From positions 1-60,257 of the forward strand of contig CAMDLH010000014.1 of assembly GCA_945901405.1 (NCBI GenBank): DNA of 60,257 nt. Reading direction: 5' to 3'. The notes beneath the pieces are model-generated. The model saw only the letters and a program-made list of their open reading frames with translations, was not told the DNA's origin and searched no databases. Below, one piece after another: positions 1-7,831 of this stretch; positions within the stretch are counted from its first letter, which is position 1; each line of letters starts with the position of its first letter. Source of the stretch: Bordetella parapertussis. GTDB lineage: Bacteria > Pseudomonadota > Gammaproteobacteria > Burkholderiales > SG8-41. The position numbers were made by a program, and so were the translations under genes.

Positions 1-219
1 TGGCAGCCGCTCTACAACCCGGTGTCGAATCTGGTCTACAGCGCCACCGGCAACACCGTGCGCGACGTGTTCGTAGCGGGCGAGCAAGTCGTGCGCGACG
101 GGCATCTCACGCGAATCAACGAACAGGACGTGCTGCGCGAAGTGGTGAAGGCCGGGGCGCGTATCACCAGCAAGCTTGACATGAAGAAGGTGATGAAGCT
201 GGCTTGGCCGGTGGAGTAA
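1..219 (+). CDS. C-terminal end of an amidohydrolase (partial)
   Basis: This is the last 72 codons of a reading frame already open at base 1, ending in TAA. The segment DVFVAGEQVVRDG is the typical closing beta-strand of the composite domain of metal-dependent amidohydrolases of the ATZ/TRZ and cytosine-deaminase-like group, where a V.V.G..V..DG pattern follows the barrel. The catalytic metal-binding residues lie upstream of the window, so the substrate cannot be judged. A copy of the AT-rich 20-nt repeat begins 7 nt after the stop. Family assignment is fairly secure; the exact enzyme is not. Confidence 0.75.
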   Translation, partial: WQPLYNPVSNLVYSATGNTVRDVFVAGEQVVRDGHLTRINEQDVLREVVKAGARITSKLDMKKVMKLAWPVE

Positions 220-225
220 AAATGG

Positions 226-245
226 CAATAAAAACAATAACTTAC
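226..245 (-). repeat. AT-rich 20-nt dispersed repeat, copy a
   Basis: Reads CAATAAAAACAATAACTTAC on the plus strand, a perfect match to the reverse complement of GTAAGTWWTTGTTTTTATTG. It lies just downstream of the amidohydrolase stop. Strand is given as the strand on which the GTAAGT form reads. Confidence 0.75.
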
Positions 246-331
246 TTGATTTAAGCAATGCCTGAATGATGCATGCCATCTGTGCCATCTATGATTAGCA
301 TGCAATTCTGCGATACAGGACGGGTTTGACT

Positions 332-562
332 ATGAGCGTTTCCATCAAGGCCTTGGGTATCGATCGGCTGGATGTCAGTGAGCGCCTTGCACTGGTTGAG
401 GAAATATGGGCAACCATATGTGCCGATGCGAAAGCCTTTCCGTTTACCGATGCGCAGCGCGCCGAACTTGATCGCCGAATTGCTGACGATGACACCTTTC
501 CGGACGACGTTGTGCCTTGGGATGAGATCAAGGCGGAGGTTCGGTCGCGTCTTGGGCGATGA
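332..562 (+). CDS. Addiction-module antitoxin, Unstab_antitox type
   Basis: A 76-residue protein starting at ATG 332, preceded by GGACGG; a TTG two codons upstream is an alternative. The pattern LSVxERLALVEEIW, followed by a stretch of Asp/Glu and RRIADD with DD..PWDEIKAEVRSRL at the end, is the hallmark of the short putative addiction-module component family (Pfam Unstab_antitox), normally encoded just upstream of a RelE/ParE toxin. Here the stop overlaps the start of such a toxin frame as ATGA (559-562), so the two were translationally coupled. The toxin frame is interrupted, leaving this antitoxin apparently orphaned. By family it would bind and neutralise the toxin and repress its own promoter; nothing in this copy looks damaged. 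Confidence 0.8.
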   Translation: MSVSIKALGIDRLDVSERLALVEEIWATICADAKAFPFTDAQRAELDRRIADDDTFPDDVVPWDEIKAEVRSRLGR

Positions 563-855
563 CGCTACGTGTTGTTTTCCGGCGCGCCGCGTAACGCGAG
601 TTTGAGGACGCAGCCGCTTGGTACGAGAAAGAGCGGCCGGGCCTCGGCGAGGAGTTTGTCAGCGAGATCGATGATGCCGTTACGAGAGCGGCAGCCGCAT
701 CGCAACGTCACCCGGTCGTATACGGCGATGTACGGCGCACCGTTGCGCGGTGTTTTCCGTTTGCCGTGTATTTCCGCGTTCGGTCCGAGGCGCTGGTTGT
801 GCTTGCGGTGTTTCATGGGCGGAGGGATCCACTCGTCTGGCAACGTCGCGCATAA
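559..855 (+). pseudogene. RelE/ParE-type toxin with a nonsense codon at position 12
   Basis: The frame opens at ATG 559 (ATGA overlap with the antitoxin) and reads MTLRVVFRRAA, then TAA at 592-594, then continues without interruption for 86 codons to TAA 853-855. The second part contains REFEDAAAWYEKERPGLG, EEFVSEIDDA, HPVVYGDVRR, RCFPFAVYFR and VLAVFHGRRDP. These are consecutive signatures of the RelE/ParE superfamily, whose members are about 95-100 residues long. Everything except one codon matches a full-length toxin, so this is a toxin inactivated by a single nonsense change, or less likely a sequencing error. No good restart codon with a Shine-Dalgarno sequence is obvious after the stop. 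Confidence 0.8.
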
Positions 856-876
856 CCGCGTAATCGCCAGTTGCGA

Positions 877-982
877 AGCCCGGATGCAGCGCAGCGAAAT
901 CCGGGAATTGTTTTCCGGAAAAGAAACGAGTGTGGTGCTGCCCACATCCGGCTCCCGGAATACGCTGCGCTTCTTCCGGGCT
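877..982. repeat. MITE-like palindromic element
   Basis: Two 30-nt arms, 877-906 and 953-982, are inverted copies with 26 of 30 matches. Each has an AGCCCGGA end and a central AGCGCAGCG. They are separated by 46 nt. It fills the gap between the broken toxin and the end of the TctC gene. Short palindromic elements with CCGGATGCAGCGCAGCG-like cores are common dispersed repeats in proteobacteria. Confidence 0.6.
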
Positions 983-1009
983 TGTGCTTACGATGAAATC
1001 GGCGCTCGC

Positions 1010-2002
1010 CTAATTCAACCGCATCCCCGATTCACGCACCACCTTCGCGGTTTTCTCCATATCAGCCTTGATGCGCGCGGCGAACGTTTCGGGCGTGCCG
1101 CTGATGGCTTCCATGCCTTGCACGGTGAGGGCGTCCTGCACGTCGCGCCGCTGCACGATCTTTACGGTTTCGGAATTCAAGCGCGTCACAATTTCGCGCG
1201 GCAGCGCGAGCGGCCCCAGCAGGCCCAAGAAAAACGTCGCGTCAAAGCCCGGCACGCCTGATTCGGCGACGGTCGGCACTTCGGGCATGGCCGCGATGCG
1301 TTTGGGGCCGCTCACCGCGATGGCGCGTATGCGGCCCGATTTGACATGCGGCAGTGAGCCGAGCGGGTTGTTAAACAGCAGCGACACTTGCCCTGCGATG
1401 AGGTCGCTCGCGGCGGGGCCTGCGCCCTTGTAGGGGATGTGCACAAAATCAATCTTGGTGGCGGAGCGAAACATCTCCAGCACGAGATGTCCCGCCGAGC
1501 CGTTGCCGGCGGAGGCGAAATTAATCTGGCCGGGCCGCGCCTTGGCGAATTGAATCAACTCGTTTACCGTTTTCACCGGCAGCGATGGATGCGAGGTGAG
1601 CAGCGCGGCGTATTCGCCGATCATCGAGATCGGCGTGAAGTCTCGCTGAAAATTAAGTTGCTTGTGCGTGAGTGTCACCACGATCAAGCCCGAGCCCGCG
1701 ACGATCAGCGTGTAGCCATCGGGTGCGGCGCGCGCAGCATATTCGCCGCCAATCAACCCGCCGCCGCCGGTGCGGTTTTCGACGATCACGGATTGACCGA
1801 GATTCTCCGTCATGTATTTCGCGACGTAACGCGCGAGCGTGTCGTTGCCGCCCCCCGGCGCCAGCGGCACGATCAGGCGCACGGGTTTGGATGGATAAGG
1901 TTGCGCATGCAAACTGCCTGCAAGTGCAAGCATCAGGAATAATGGAGAATATAGTAAATATTTGTTTTTATTGATATTTTTATCTACCCTGCAGTTAAGC
2001 AT
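1010..2002 (-). CDS. Bug/TctC family periplasmic solute-binding protein (TctC-1)
   Basis: About 330 residues, normal for the tripartite tricarboxylate transporter substrate-binding (Bug) family. Family motifs: YPSKPVRLIVPLAPGGGNDT after the signal peptide, the Asp-bearing APDGYTLIV, HPSLPVKTVNEL, GSAGHL, HIPYKGAGPAASDL and PEVPTVAESGVPGF. The signal peptide is a long basic n-region and LFLMLALAGSLHAQ. Its n-region (KNINKNKYLLYS) is encoded by the AT-rich repeat copy b. I use ATG 2002; ATG 2026, one base after the stop of TctC-2, is also possible and would add AAPDGHT, which resembles the family's internal APDGYT motif. It is the second gene of a tandem TctC pair and would bind a carboxylic acid in the periplasm. 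No TctA/TctB partner is nearby. Confidence 0.88.
   Translation of the reverse strand: MLNCRVDKNINKNKYLLYSPLFLMLALAGSLHAQPYPSKPVRLIVPLAPGGGNDTLARYVAKYMTENLGQSVIVENRTGGGGLIGGEYAARAAPDGYTLIVAGSGLIVVTLTHKQLNFQRDFTPISMIGEYAALLTSHPSLPVKTVNELIQFAKARPGQINFASAGNGSAGHLVLEMFRSATKIDFVHIPYKGAGPAASDLIAGQVSLLFNNPLGSLPHVKSGRIRAIAVSGPKRIAAMPEVPTVAESGVPGFDATFFLGLLGPLALPREIVTRLNSETVKIVQRRDVQDALTVQGMEAISGTPETFAARIKADMEKTAKVVRESGMRLN
1954..1973 (+). repeat. AT-rich 20-nt dispersed repeat, copy b
   Basis: GTAAATATTTGTTTTTATTG, one mismatch to consensus, followed by ATATTTTT. It lies inside the signal-peptide coding region of the minus-strand TctC-1. Confidence 0.75.
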
Positions 2003-2027
2003 CGTGTGTCCGTCGGGCGCGGCCATG

Positions 2028-2999
2028 TTATTCGACTTTCGCGCCGGAAATCTTTACCACTTTTGCCCATTTGTCGCGTTCGCTGCGTAACAGCGCGTCA
2101 AATTCAGCGGGCGAGCTGCCCGCGATATCCATGCCCAGCGCGGCATACCGCTCGCGCAACTCGGGTAGCACGCGAACCATGGTGCTATTGAGTTTATTGA
2201 TTACCGCCTTGGATGTCTTCGACGGCGCGGCAACGCCGTACCAGCCAACAACCTCGTAGCCCGCGACGCCGGCTTCGTTGATGGTCGGTATCTCCGGCGC
2301 AAGCGGCGTGCGCTTGGCACCCGTCACCGCGATGGTTTTCAAACGCCCTGCGCGTGCGTGCGTAATGGCGACACCGCTGGTGAACGACACTTGCACCTCG
2401 CCGGAAATCAGCGCGGTCAGCGCTGGCGAGCCGCCCTTGTACGGCACATGCACCATCTCGATGCCCGCCATGGTTCTGAATAATTCCCCAGCCAGATGAT
2501 TGGCGCTGCCCAGCCCCGACGATGCATAAGACAAGCGCGGATTGCGCGACTTCGCCAGCGCCACGAGTTCTTTCACATTGGCGACGGGCACGTTGTTGGC
2601 CACCGACAGATAATATTGCGCATGCACGATCTGCCCGACACCGGCGAAATCCTTGATCGCGTCGTACAGCGCATTGCGATAAAGGCTTGGGTTGATCACA
2701 TGCGTGGGCGTCACCGTTATCAGCGTATAGCCGTCCGGCGCCGCACGCGCCGCGAGTTCGCCCGCGACATTGCCGCCGGCGCTGGGGCGGTTATCCACGA
2801 CGAACGATTGCCCCATTGTGTCGGCTAGCTTGCTGGTCAAAATGCGTGCCACGCTGTCGGTGCCGCCGCCGGGCGCGAGCCCGACGATCACGCGCACGGG
2901 CCTGTCGGGATACTGCTGCGCCATCACGGATGGCGCAAGTGGCAGGGCGCTGATTGCGACGGCCGCGGTACGAATAAACACAAGAAATTGATTACTCAC
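2028..2999 (-). CDS. Bug/TctC family periplasmic solute-binding protein (TctC-2)
   Basis: 323 residues from GTG 2999, chosen because GGAGAC (minus strand, about 3005-3010) lies at proper Shine-Dalgarno spacing and because it gives a compact signal peptide (VSNQFLVFIRTAAVAI...APSVMAQ). The frame is open further upstream without plausible coding content. Family motifs are YPDRPVRVIVGLAPGGGTDS, VVDNRPSAGGNVAGE, APDGYTLI, HVPYKGGSPALTAL and PEIPTINEAGVAGY. Its stop is immediately followed by the start region of TctC-1, so the two are probably co-transcribed. The gene upstream is divergent (cupin-rubredoxin). Role: high-affinity periplasmic capture of an unidentified organic acid. Confidence 0.9.
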   Translation of the reverse strand: MSNQFLVFIRTAAVAISALPLAPSVMAQQYPDRPVRVIVGLAPGGGTDSVARILTSKLADTMGQSFVVDNRPSAGGNVAGELAARAAPDGYTLITVTPTHVINPSLYRNALYDAIKDFAGVGQIVHAQYYLSVANNVPVANVKELVALAKSRNPRLSYASSGLGSANHLAGELFRTMAGIEMVHVPYKGGSPALTALISGEVQVSFTSGVAITHARAGRLKTIAVTGAKRTPLAPEIPTINEAGVAGYEVVGWYGVAAPSKTSKAVINKLNSTMVRVLPELRERYAALGMDIAGSSPAEFDALLRSERDKWAKVVKISGAKVE

Positions 3000-3161
3000 T
3001 GGTTGTCTCCAAAGCCATGAATGGCTACGAGTGAATAATACCGCAGTGCGTTGCCTTTCATTATCTGGACTGAAGTGGGTGTATGTGTGCGTTGAATGCA
3101 CCGGTGCGGCCAAACGCGAGTAGAATATTTATGTTACCTCCATACCAAGAAGGAGTTCGAG

Positions 3162-4085
3162 ATGCCGCAAATCAAGTCGTACGATGAAGTCAAGGACGGT
3201 AAGAAAACACGAGAAATTCCAGGCGGCGGCACGGCTTGGCGCACGGATTTTATTCGCCCGCCCGAAGGCGTGGTCGATCATCCGATGGCGTTTCTGGCAG
3301 AAGGCACGCCGCATCGCGTGATCAAGCCGCATTTTCACGAGGTTGATCAATTTCAGGTGATCGTCAGCGGCGGCGGTGTCATCGGCAAGCACGACTTGGC
3401 GATTAACGCCGTGCACTTTTCGCGCGCGCATACGCCGTACGGCCCGCTTACGGGCGATGAACGCGGCGTGGGTTTTCTCACGCTACGTGCGCATTGGGAT
3501 CCGGGCGCGCAGTATCTGCCCGACGCGAAAGAGAAACTGGTCAACGTGCCCGACCGCAAGCCGTGGCAATGTACCGAGTTGCCCAAGTTCGAAGGCAACG
3601 CGGACGTCAATATTCATGCCTTCGATGAAATCAAGGATGAGCGCGGTCTGGGTGCATGGTCGATCAAACTGGCACCCGGCGCTTCGATGGCGGGGCCGGA
3701 TGCATCCACCGGCAACGGCCAGTACATCATCGTCACCAAGGGCAGCCTCACTTACGAGGGCAAGGAATACAAATCGATTTCCATAGGCTTTACCAAGCCT
3801 CATGAAGGTTCGTTCCCCATCGTCGCCGGCGCGGAAGGCGTGGAAGCGCTGATCCTGAATTACCCGCGGCTCGAGACGGCGAAAGCTATCGTGCCAGAGG
3901 CGTCGAAATCAAAAGAGTTTCGCGTGTGGCAATGCCTGCTGTGCTCGTTCTCGTATGACGAAGCCAAGGGCATGCCCGAAGACGGCATCGCGGCCGGCAC
4001 GCGCTGGGAAGACGTGCCCGACACGTGGATTTGCCCTGATTGCGCCACCAGCAAGGCTGACTTCGACATGGTGGTCGTGGCGTAA
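3162..4085 (+). CDS. Cupin protein with C-terminal rubredoxin domain
   Basis: 307 residues from ATG 3162, preceded by AAGGAG at 3150-3155. Residues about 45-235 are cupin-like: PHFHEVDQFQVIVSGGG (H57, H59) is a metal-site style motif, and a second cupin-like half follows around 160-235 (LAPGASMAG, YIIVTKGSLTYEGKEY). Residues 255-305 are a complete rubredoxin: CLLC (C258, C261), SYDEAKG, GIAAGTRWEDVPDTWICPDC (C291, C294) and a terminal KADFDMV. This would be one iron held by four Cys. The fusion suggests that an electron carrier feeds a cupin-type oxygenase or isomerase site in the cytoplasm; that role is inference. The gene is monocistronic, with a strong terminator directly after it. Confidence 0.85.
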   Translation: MPQIKSYDEVKDGKKTREIPGGGTAWRTDFIRPPEGVVDHPMAFLAEGTPHRVIKPHFHEVDQFQVIVSGGGVIGKHDLAINAVHFSRAHTPYGPLTGDERGVGFLTLRAHWDPGAQYLPDAKEKLVNVPDRKPWQCTELPKFEGNADVNIHAFDEIKDERGLGAWSIKLAPGASMAGPDASTGNGQYIIVTKGSLTYEGKEYKSISIGFTKPHEGSFPIVAGAEGVEALILNYPRLETAKAIVPEASKSKEFRVWQCLLCSFSYDEAKGMPEDGIAAGTRWEDVPDTWICPDCATSKADFDMVVVA

Positions 4086-4105
4086 TACACGTTTCACTCA
4101 TGGCG

Positions 4106-4135
4106 AAAAAGGGCCGCTCACAGCGGCCCTTTTTG
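4106..4135 (+). terminator. Rho-independent terminator
   Basis: Stem GGGCCGCT / AGCGGCCC (4111-4118 and 4122-4129) with a 3-nt loop, flanked by five A on the left and TTTTT on the right. It lies 20 nt after the cupin-rubredoxin stop. The 4136-4371 stretch after it holds no gene that I can recognise. Confidence 0.9.
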
Positions 4136-4371
4136 TTTCACAAACGTCTTCCAGCGGGCAAAAAAAGCCGGCCGACGAATCGACCGGAAAAATCGTCCTG
4201 CCAAGGAGGAGGTGGTCGGCAGAACGCAAAACAAAGTTAAAAGCCTTCGGCGCGGTAATTCGCCGCGCGGCCTGCCAGTTTTCAGCATTCAGTATAGGGA
4301 TGCGCGGCGGTTAGCGCTGTACTACCAAAGGTTTAGAGCGCCTAATCCAAATGGATGATGCCGCAGCCGCG

Positions 4372-5736
4372 TTAACGTGATAGCAGCGCGACAAGTGAGG
4401 CGGCGGAGGTCTGATTTTCGAGCGTGTGGACGCAATCGACAACCTGCGCCCGCCGCGCCGCGCCGATCAAATTGCCGGCAAGCGCCTCGAACTTCTGTTG
4501 CGCGTGCGCCCACCCCGTGTCGGCTTCGTCATCGGCGAGGCTGCGGCGGTACTCCGCCACCACGGTGTCGCCATTTTTGAGCGTCGTGGTTATGCGGCAG
4601 CAGCGCGTTTCCGGAGCAAGCGCCGCGAATTCATCGGGCAGTTCAATCGTGCATTTGCCCATGAGCGCGAGCACGTCGCCATCCTTGAAGCGCCCGCTGT
4701 CCATCATCTTCGGCGTAATCGTGCCGTCGAGCAGCGCCATGGCTACGGTACACGGCAGCGAGTGATCGGCGGTCTCGCGCGTTTCGGGTTTCCAGATTTC
4801 CGGCACGTCCATCCAGCGCGCGAAGGCCTGGCGTATCGATTCGATTTTCAGCGACGCGATATCCTGCACGTTCACATTGCCGCGCAGTTTTTGCGCCGTG
4901 AACACCGGCACCTGGCAGTTAAAGCGCGTCGGGAACGATTTGATCATCGTCTGCCGCACGGCGAAGGTGTGATTCGCAAAACTGCCCGGGATCGGCAAAT
5001 CGAAAACCTTGCCGCCCATCATCTGGTTCCACAGGCCGTACTTGCCCTCGAATACGCCGTCGGGGCCGGTCATGCCCTCGCGCGCGAGATACGCGGCGAA
5101 CACGCCCGCGCGCGCACCCTGCGGGCCAGCCATGCCTTTCCACATCGACAGCGTGCCGGTGCGTGTCTGATTGAGCGCGAGATTGGGCGTGACCGCCAGC
5201 GATACCGCGTGCGCGAGTTTTTCAGCGGTCAAGCCCAATAGTCTTCCACACGCGAGCGCCGCGCCAAGTGCTACCACCGGCGTCTGATCCCAGCCATGAT
5301 GGTTGTAGTCAACCACTTCGACAAAGCGGCATTGCACTTCATACAGTATGGCCGTGGCGAGCAGCAGATCGCGTCCGCTCAAGCCTTCGGCCTCCACCAC
5401 CGCGAGCGCGGCGGGCAGCGCATCGGCCGGGTGGCTCACCGCTTCCATCACATAGGTGTCGCTCATATCGAGACAGCGCACCATCGCCGAATTCACGAAT
5501 GCTGCCATGTCGGGCGTGGTGCGCGTCATGTCGCCGAACACGCTGGCGGTGGGGCCACCCGCAACCGGCTGCGCGAGTTTGCGCACGATGCGTACTGGCT
5601 CCATGTCGAACGCGGCGAGACTGACGGCAAGCGTGCTGAGGATGCGGGCCTTGGCGGCTTCAACGGTATAGGCGTCGAGATCCTCGTAGCGCAGCCGCAA
5701 TGCGAACTTAACCAGTTTTTGTGTTGTAGTGTCCAT
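4372..5736 (-). CDS. MmgE/PrpD family protein
   Basis: 454 residues from ATG 5736 (MDTTTQKLVKFALRL); the frame continues upstream without support. MmgE/PrpD proteins include 2-methylcitrate dehydratase, aconitate decarboxylase and related lyases of polycarboxylic acids, usually 440-480 residues. Diagnostic stretches are SDTYVMEAVSHPADALPAAL near residue 110, the helical LAHAVSLAVTPNLALNQTR, the WKGMAGPQGARAGVFAAYLA segment, GVFEGKYGLW, and ETRETADHSLPCTVAMALLDG near residue 330. The length is complete and the enzyme looks intact. It is divergent from the CMD-domain gene. Exact substrate unknown; a second paralogue lies at 11159. Confidence 0.88.
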   Translation of the reverse strand: MDTTTQKLVKFALRLRYEDLDAYTVEAAKARILSTLAVSLAAFDMEPVRIVRKLAQPVAGGPTASVFGDMTRTTPDMAAFVNSAMVRCLDMSDTYVMEAVSHPADALPAALAVVEAEGLSGRDLLLATAILYEVQCRFVEVVDYNHHGWDQTPVVALGAALACGRLLGLTAEKLAHAVSLAVTPNLALNQTRTGTLSMWKGMAGPQGARAGVFAAYLAREGMTGPDGVFEGKYGLWNQMMGGKVFDLPIPGSFANHTFAVRQTMIKSFPTRFNCQVPVFTAQKLRGNVNVQDIASLKIESIRQAFARWMDVPEIWKPETRETADHSLPCTVAMALLDGTITPKMMDSGRFKDGDVLALMGKCTIELPDEFAALAPETRCCRITTTLKNGDTVVAEYRRSLADDEADTGWAHAQQKFEALAGNLIGAARRAQVVDCVHTLENQTSAASLVALLSR

Positions 5737-5762
5737 GATGGCGGATTGTAGCGAATTGCGTT

Positions 5763-5791
5763 TTGAGGTGAAATCAAGGTTCACGTATAGC
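5763..5791 (+). promoter_or_regulatory. Possible sigma70-type promoter for the CMD-domain gene
   Basis: TTGAGG (5763-5768) and TATAGC (5786-5791) separated by exactly 17 nt, just upstream of AGAGGA (5798-5803) and ATG 5808. Each box matches 4 of 6 consensus bases. The implied leader would be very short, so this is tentative. Confidence 0.3.
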
Positions 5792-5807
5792 CACAATAGA
5801 GGACACC

Positions 5808-6725
5808 ATGAGCGCGGATATAAAACGCATCAATGAATTGAAGCAGAAGTACGGCGCGGCCATCATCGAAAACGGTATGCGCCTGCGGCCCGATGATTTT
5901 CTGCAGGAAGTCGAATGGCGCGACAAGATAGACCAGCATTACACCCGCGCGTGGCTTGAGTTCACCTACGGCGGCCTCTTTACGCGCAAGTTTCTCGACG
6001 AGAAGACGCGGCTGATCGTGTCCATCGCACAGTTTCTGTGCCTGGGCGAACTGGAGGAGTTCGAGCGACAGATACCCTGTGCGCTCGATGCGGGCGCGAA
6101 GCCGCGCGAGATACTCGAAATCGTTTTGCAGGCGACGGTCTACATCGGCTACCTGCGGGCAAGCCGCGGCGCGCGCCTGTGCGTGAAGGTGTTTGAGCGC
6201 CTTGGGCGTCTCGATGAAATCACCAACACCCAGTTGCCGCTCGACGGGCGCATGCCGGAGCGTTCGCTCGACCGCGAGCGCGGGCTATGGCCCGCGGCAA
6301 AATCCGCCGAAGAAACCGCGCTACGTGAGCAGTTCATGGAGAAATACGGCTGGAAAAGCGTCAGCAGCCGCATACGTCTGCAATCACATCAGGGGTTCGA
6401 GAGCATGAAGAGCTACGACCGCATCGACCCGCATTACCTCAAGCTGTGGCTCGATTTTATCTACGGCGAAATGTACCCGCGCGGCATCGTCGACGACCGC
6501 ACGCGCCTCTTGGTGATGGTGGGCATTTGCCTGGCGTTAAACGAACCGGTGCAACTTGAAAACCACATACGCGGCGCGATGCTGCTCGGCGCGTCGCCGC
6601 GCGAAGTGCTCGAAGTGATTCTGCATTCCACCGCGTACTGTGGCATGCCCACCACCGTCCTCACCGGGCGCTTGCTCGAACGCATTGCGAAGGAAGCAGG
6701 GCGCTACGACGAACTGGTCAAGTAG
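5808..6725 (+). CDS. Double carboxymuconolactone-decarboxylase-like (CMD) protein
   Basis: 305 residues with two similar halves. Each contains a WL.F.YG helix, a DEKTRLIVSIAQFLCL / DDRTRLLVMVGICLAL helix, an E..IP.AL..GA.PREILEIVLQAT / HIRGAMLLGASPREVLEVILHST block and a terminal G..A..... segment. This is the CMD/AhpD-like fold, whose members act as lactone decarboxylases or peroxiredoxin-linked thiol enzymes. The AhpD CxxC pair is not obvious, so a decarboxylase or isomerase-like role is more likely than a peroxidase. Start ATG 5808 has AGAGGA at 5798-5803. It is followed by a TctC gene in the same direction, suggesting that it acts on an imported acid. Confidence 0.8.
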   Translation: MSADIKRINELKQKYGAAIIENGMRLRPDDFLQEVEWRDKIDQHYTRAWLEFTYGGLFTRKFLDEKTRLIVSIAQFLCLGELEEFERQIPCALDAGAKPREILEIVLQATVYIGYLRASRGARLCVKVFERLGRLDEITNTQLPLDGRMPERSLDRERGLWPAAKSAEETALREQFMEKYGWKSVSSRIRLQSHQGFESMKSYDRIDPHYLKLWLDFIYGEMYPRGIVDDRTRLLVMVGICLALNEPVQLENHIRGAMLLGASPREVLEVILHSTAYCGMPTTVLTGRLLERIAKEAGRYDELVK

Positions 6726-6756
6726 ATCAAAAGGAAAATAATTGCAGTGAAAATCC

Positions 6757-6783
6757 CGTAGGATGGGTGAAACCCATCACAAA
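6757..6783 (+). repeat. Half copy of the GTAGGATGGGTGAAACCC element
   Basis: CGTAGGATGGGTGAAACCC followed by ATCACAAA is identical to the left arm of the complete palindromic element at 41455-41537. The opposite arm is missing here. The segment overlaps an upstream in-frame ATG of the following TctC gene. Confidence 0.7.
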
Positions 6784-6792
6784 CAGAGCATC

Positions 6793-7797
6793 ATGGTTGC
6801 AACGGTGAGCGCCTTGCGCTTGCGAAGAACGGTGAGTGTCGGTACGCACATTGTGATTGCCGCCGTCGCGCTGCAACCACACCTCGCGGCGGCGCAATCT
6901 TATCCGAGCAAACCGATACGCGTGATCATCGCCGTGCCCGCCGGCGGCGCGCCCGATCTGGTGACGCGCATGATCGCACCGGGCATGTCGAATTTGCTCG
7001 GCCAGCAACTGGTCATCGACAACCGCGGTGGCGCGGGCGGACTCATCGGCGCGGAACTGGCGGCAAAAGCGCAGCCCGATGGTTACACGCTGTTTGTCAG
7101 CAACCCGGGTCCTCTGGTAATCCTGCCGCATCTGCAAAGACAGGCGGCCTACGACGCGTTCAGGGATTTCGCGCCGATAGGACTCATTTCGCTTGGACAT
7201 TCATTGCTGGTGACACCCCCGTCGCGCCCCTATAAAACGGTCGGCGAACTCATCACATATGCACGAGCGCAACCCGGCAAGCTCGATTACGCGTCGGCGG
7301 GCAACGGCAGCGTCATACATCTCGCGATGGAGTTATTCAAGAGCATGGCCGGCGTGAACATCACGCACGTGCCGTACAAAGGCTCGCCGCAGGGATTGAC
7401 CGATGTGCTCGGAGGACACGTGGCGCTGACCTTCAGCACGATTCCGCCGGTGCTGCAGCACATCAAGTTGGAGCGCCTGCGGCTGCTCGGCATCGCCAGC
7501 GCCAAACGCTCGCCGCAGTTGCCGAACGTGCCGACGATCTGCGAAGCAGGCGTGCCCGGCTACGAGATCAGCACTTGGGTCGGGCTGCTCGCGCCCGCGA
7601 AGACGCCAACGCAAATCATCGCGCGGCTGAATGAAGCGATGGTGAAAGTGGTGCGCATGCCCGAGAGCAAGACGCAGTTTGAGTCGCAGGGCGCCGATCC
7701 GGTGGGTGGCAGCGCGAAGGAATTTGCCGCGTTGATGCGCTCAGAGTCGGCGAAATATTCGAGAGCCGTAAAGGTCTCGGGATTGAAGGCGGACTGA
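6793..7797 (+). CDS. Bug/TctC family periplasmic solute-binding protein (TctC-3)
   Basis: 334 residues from ATG 6793. An in-frame ATG at 6763 lies inside a dispersed repeat, so it is less likely to be the original start. The signal peptide has a basic n-region (LRLRRTVSV), a hydrophobic core and cleavage near HLAAAQ. Motifs: YPSKPIRVIIAVPAGGAPDL, VIDNRGGAGGLIGAEL, QPDGYTLFV, HVPYKGSPQGLTDV and PNVPTICEAGVPGY. APDL replaces the usual GTDI/GNDT in the ligand-loop region, a possible specificity change. It follows the CMD gene by about 70 nt. A perfect AT-rich repeat copy (c) begins 14 nt after its stop. Confidence 0.9.
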   Translation: MVATVSALRLRRTVSVGTHIVIAAVALQPHLAAAQSYPSKPIRVIIAVPAGGAPDLVTRMIAPGMSNLLGQQLVIDNRGGAGGLIGAELAAKAQPDGYTLFVSNPGPLVILPHLQRQAAYDAFRDFAPIGLISLGHSLLVTPPSRPYKTVGELITYARAQPGKLDYASAGNGSVIHLAMELFKSMAGVNITHVPYKGSPQGLTDVLGGHVALTFSTIPPVLQHIKLERLRLLGIASAKRSPQLPNVPTICEAGVPGYEISTWVGLLAPAKTPTQIIARLNEAMVKVVRMPESKTQFESQGADPVGGSAKEFAALMRSESAKYSRAVKVSGLKAD

Positions 7798-7811
7798 CGT
7801 TATTAGTTATC

Positions 7812-7831
7812 GTAAGTATTTGTTTTTATTG
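7812..7831 (+). repeat. AT-rich 20-nt dispersed repeat, copy c
   Basis: GTAAGTATTTGTTTTTATTG, a perfect copy. It sits between the convergent TctC-3 and CoxL-type genes. On the minus strand its CAATAA end contributes the last codon and the TAA stop of the CoxL-type gene. Confidence 0.8.

Noticed and set aside
569-1261. 230-codon plus-strand frame
   Set aside because: Runs across the toxin in another frame, a palindromic repeat and the antisense end of TctC-1; the RelE/ParE frame explains the sequence better.
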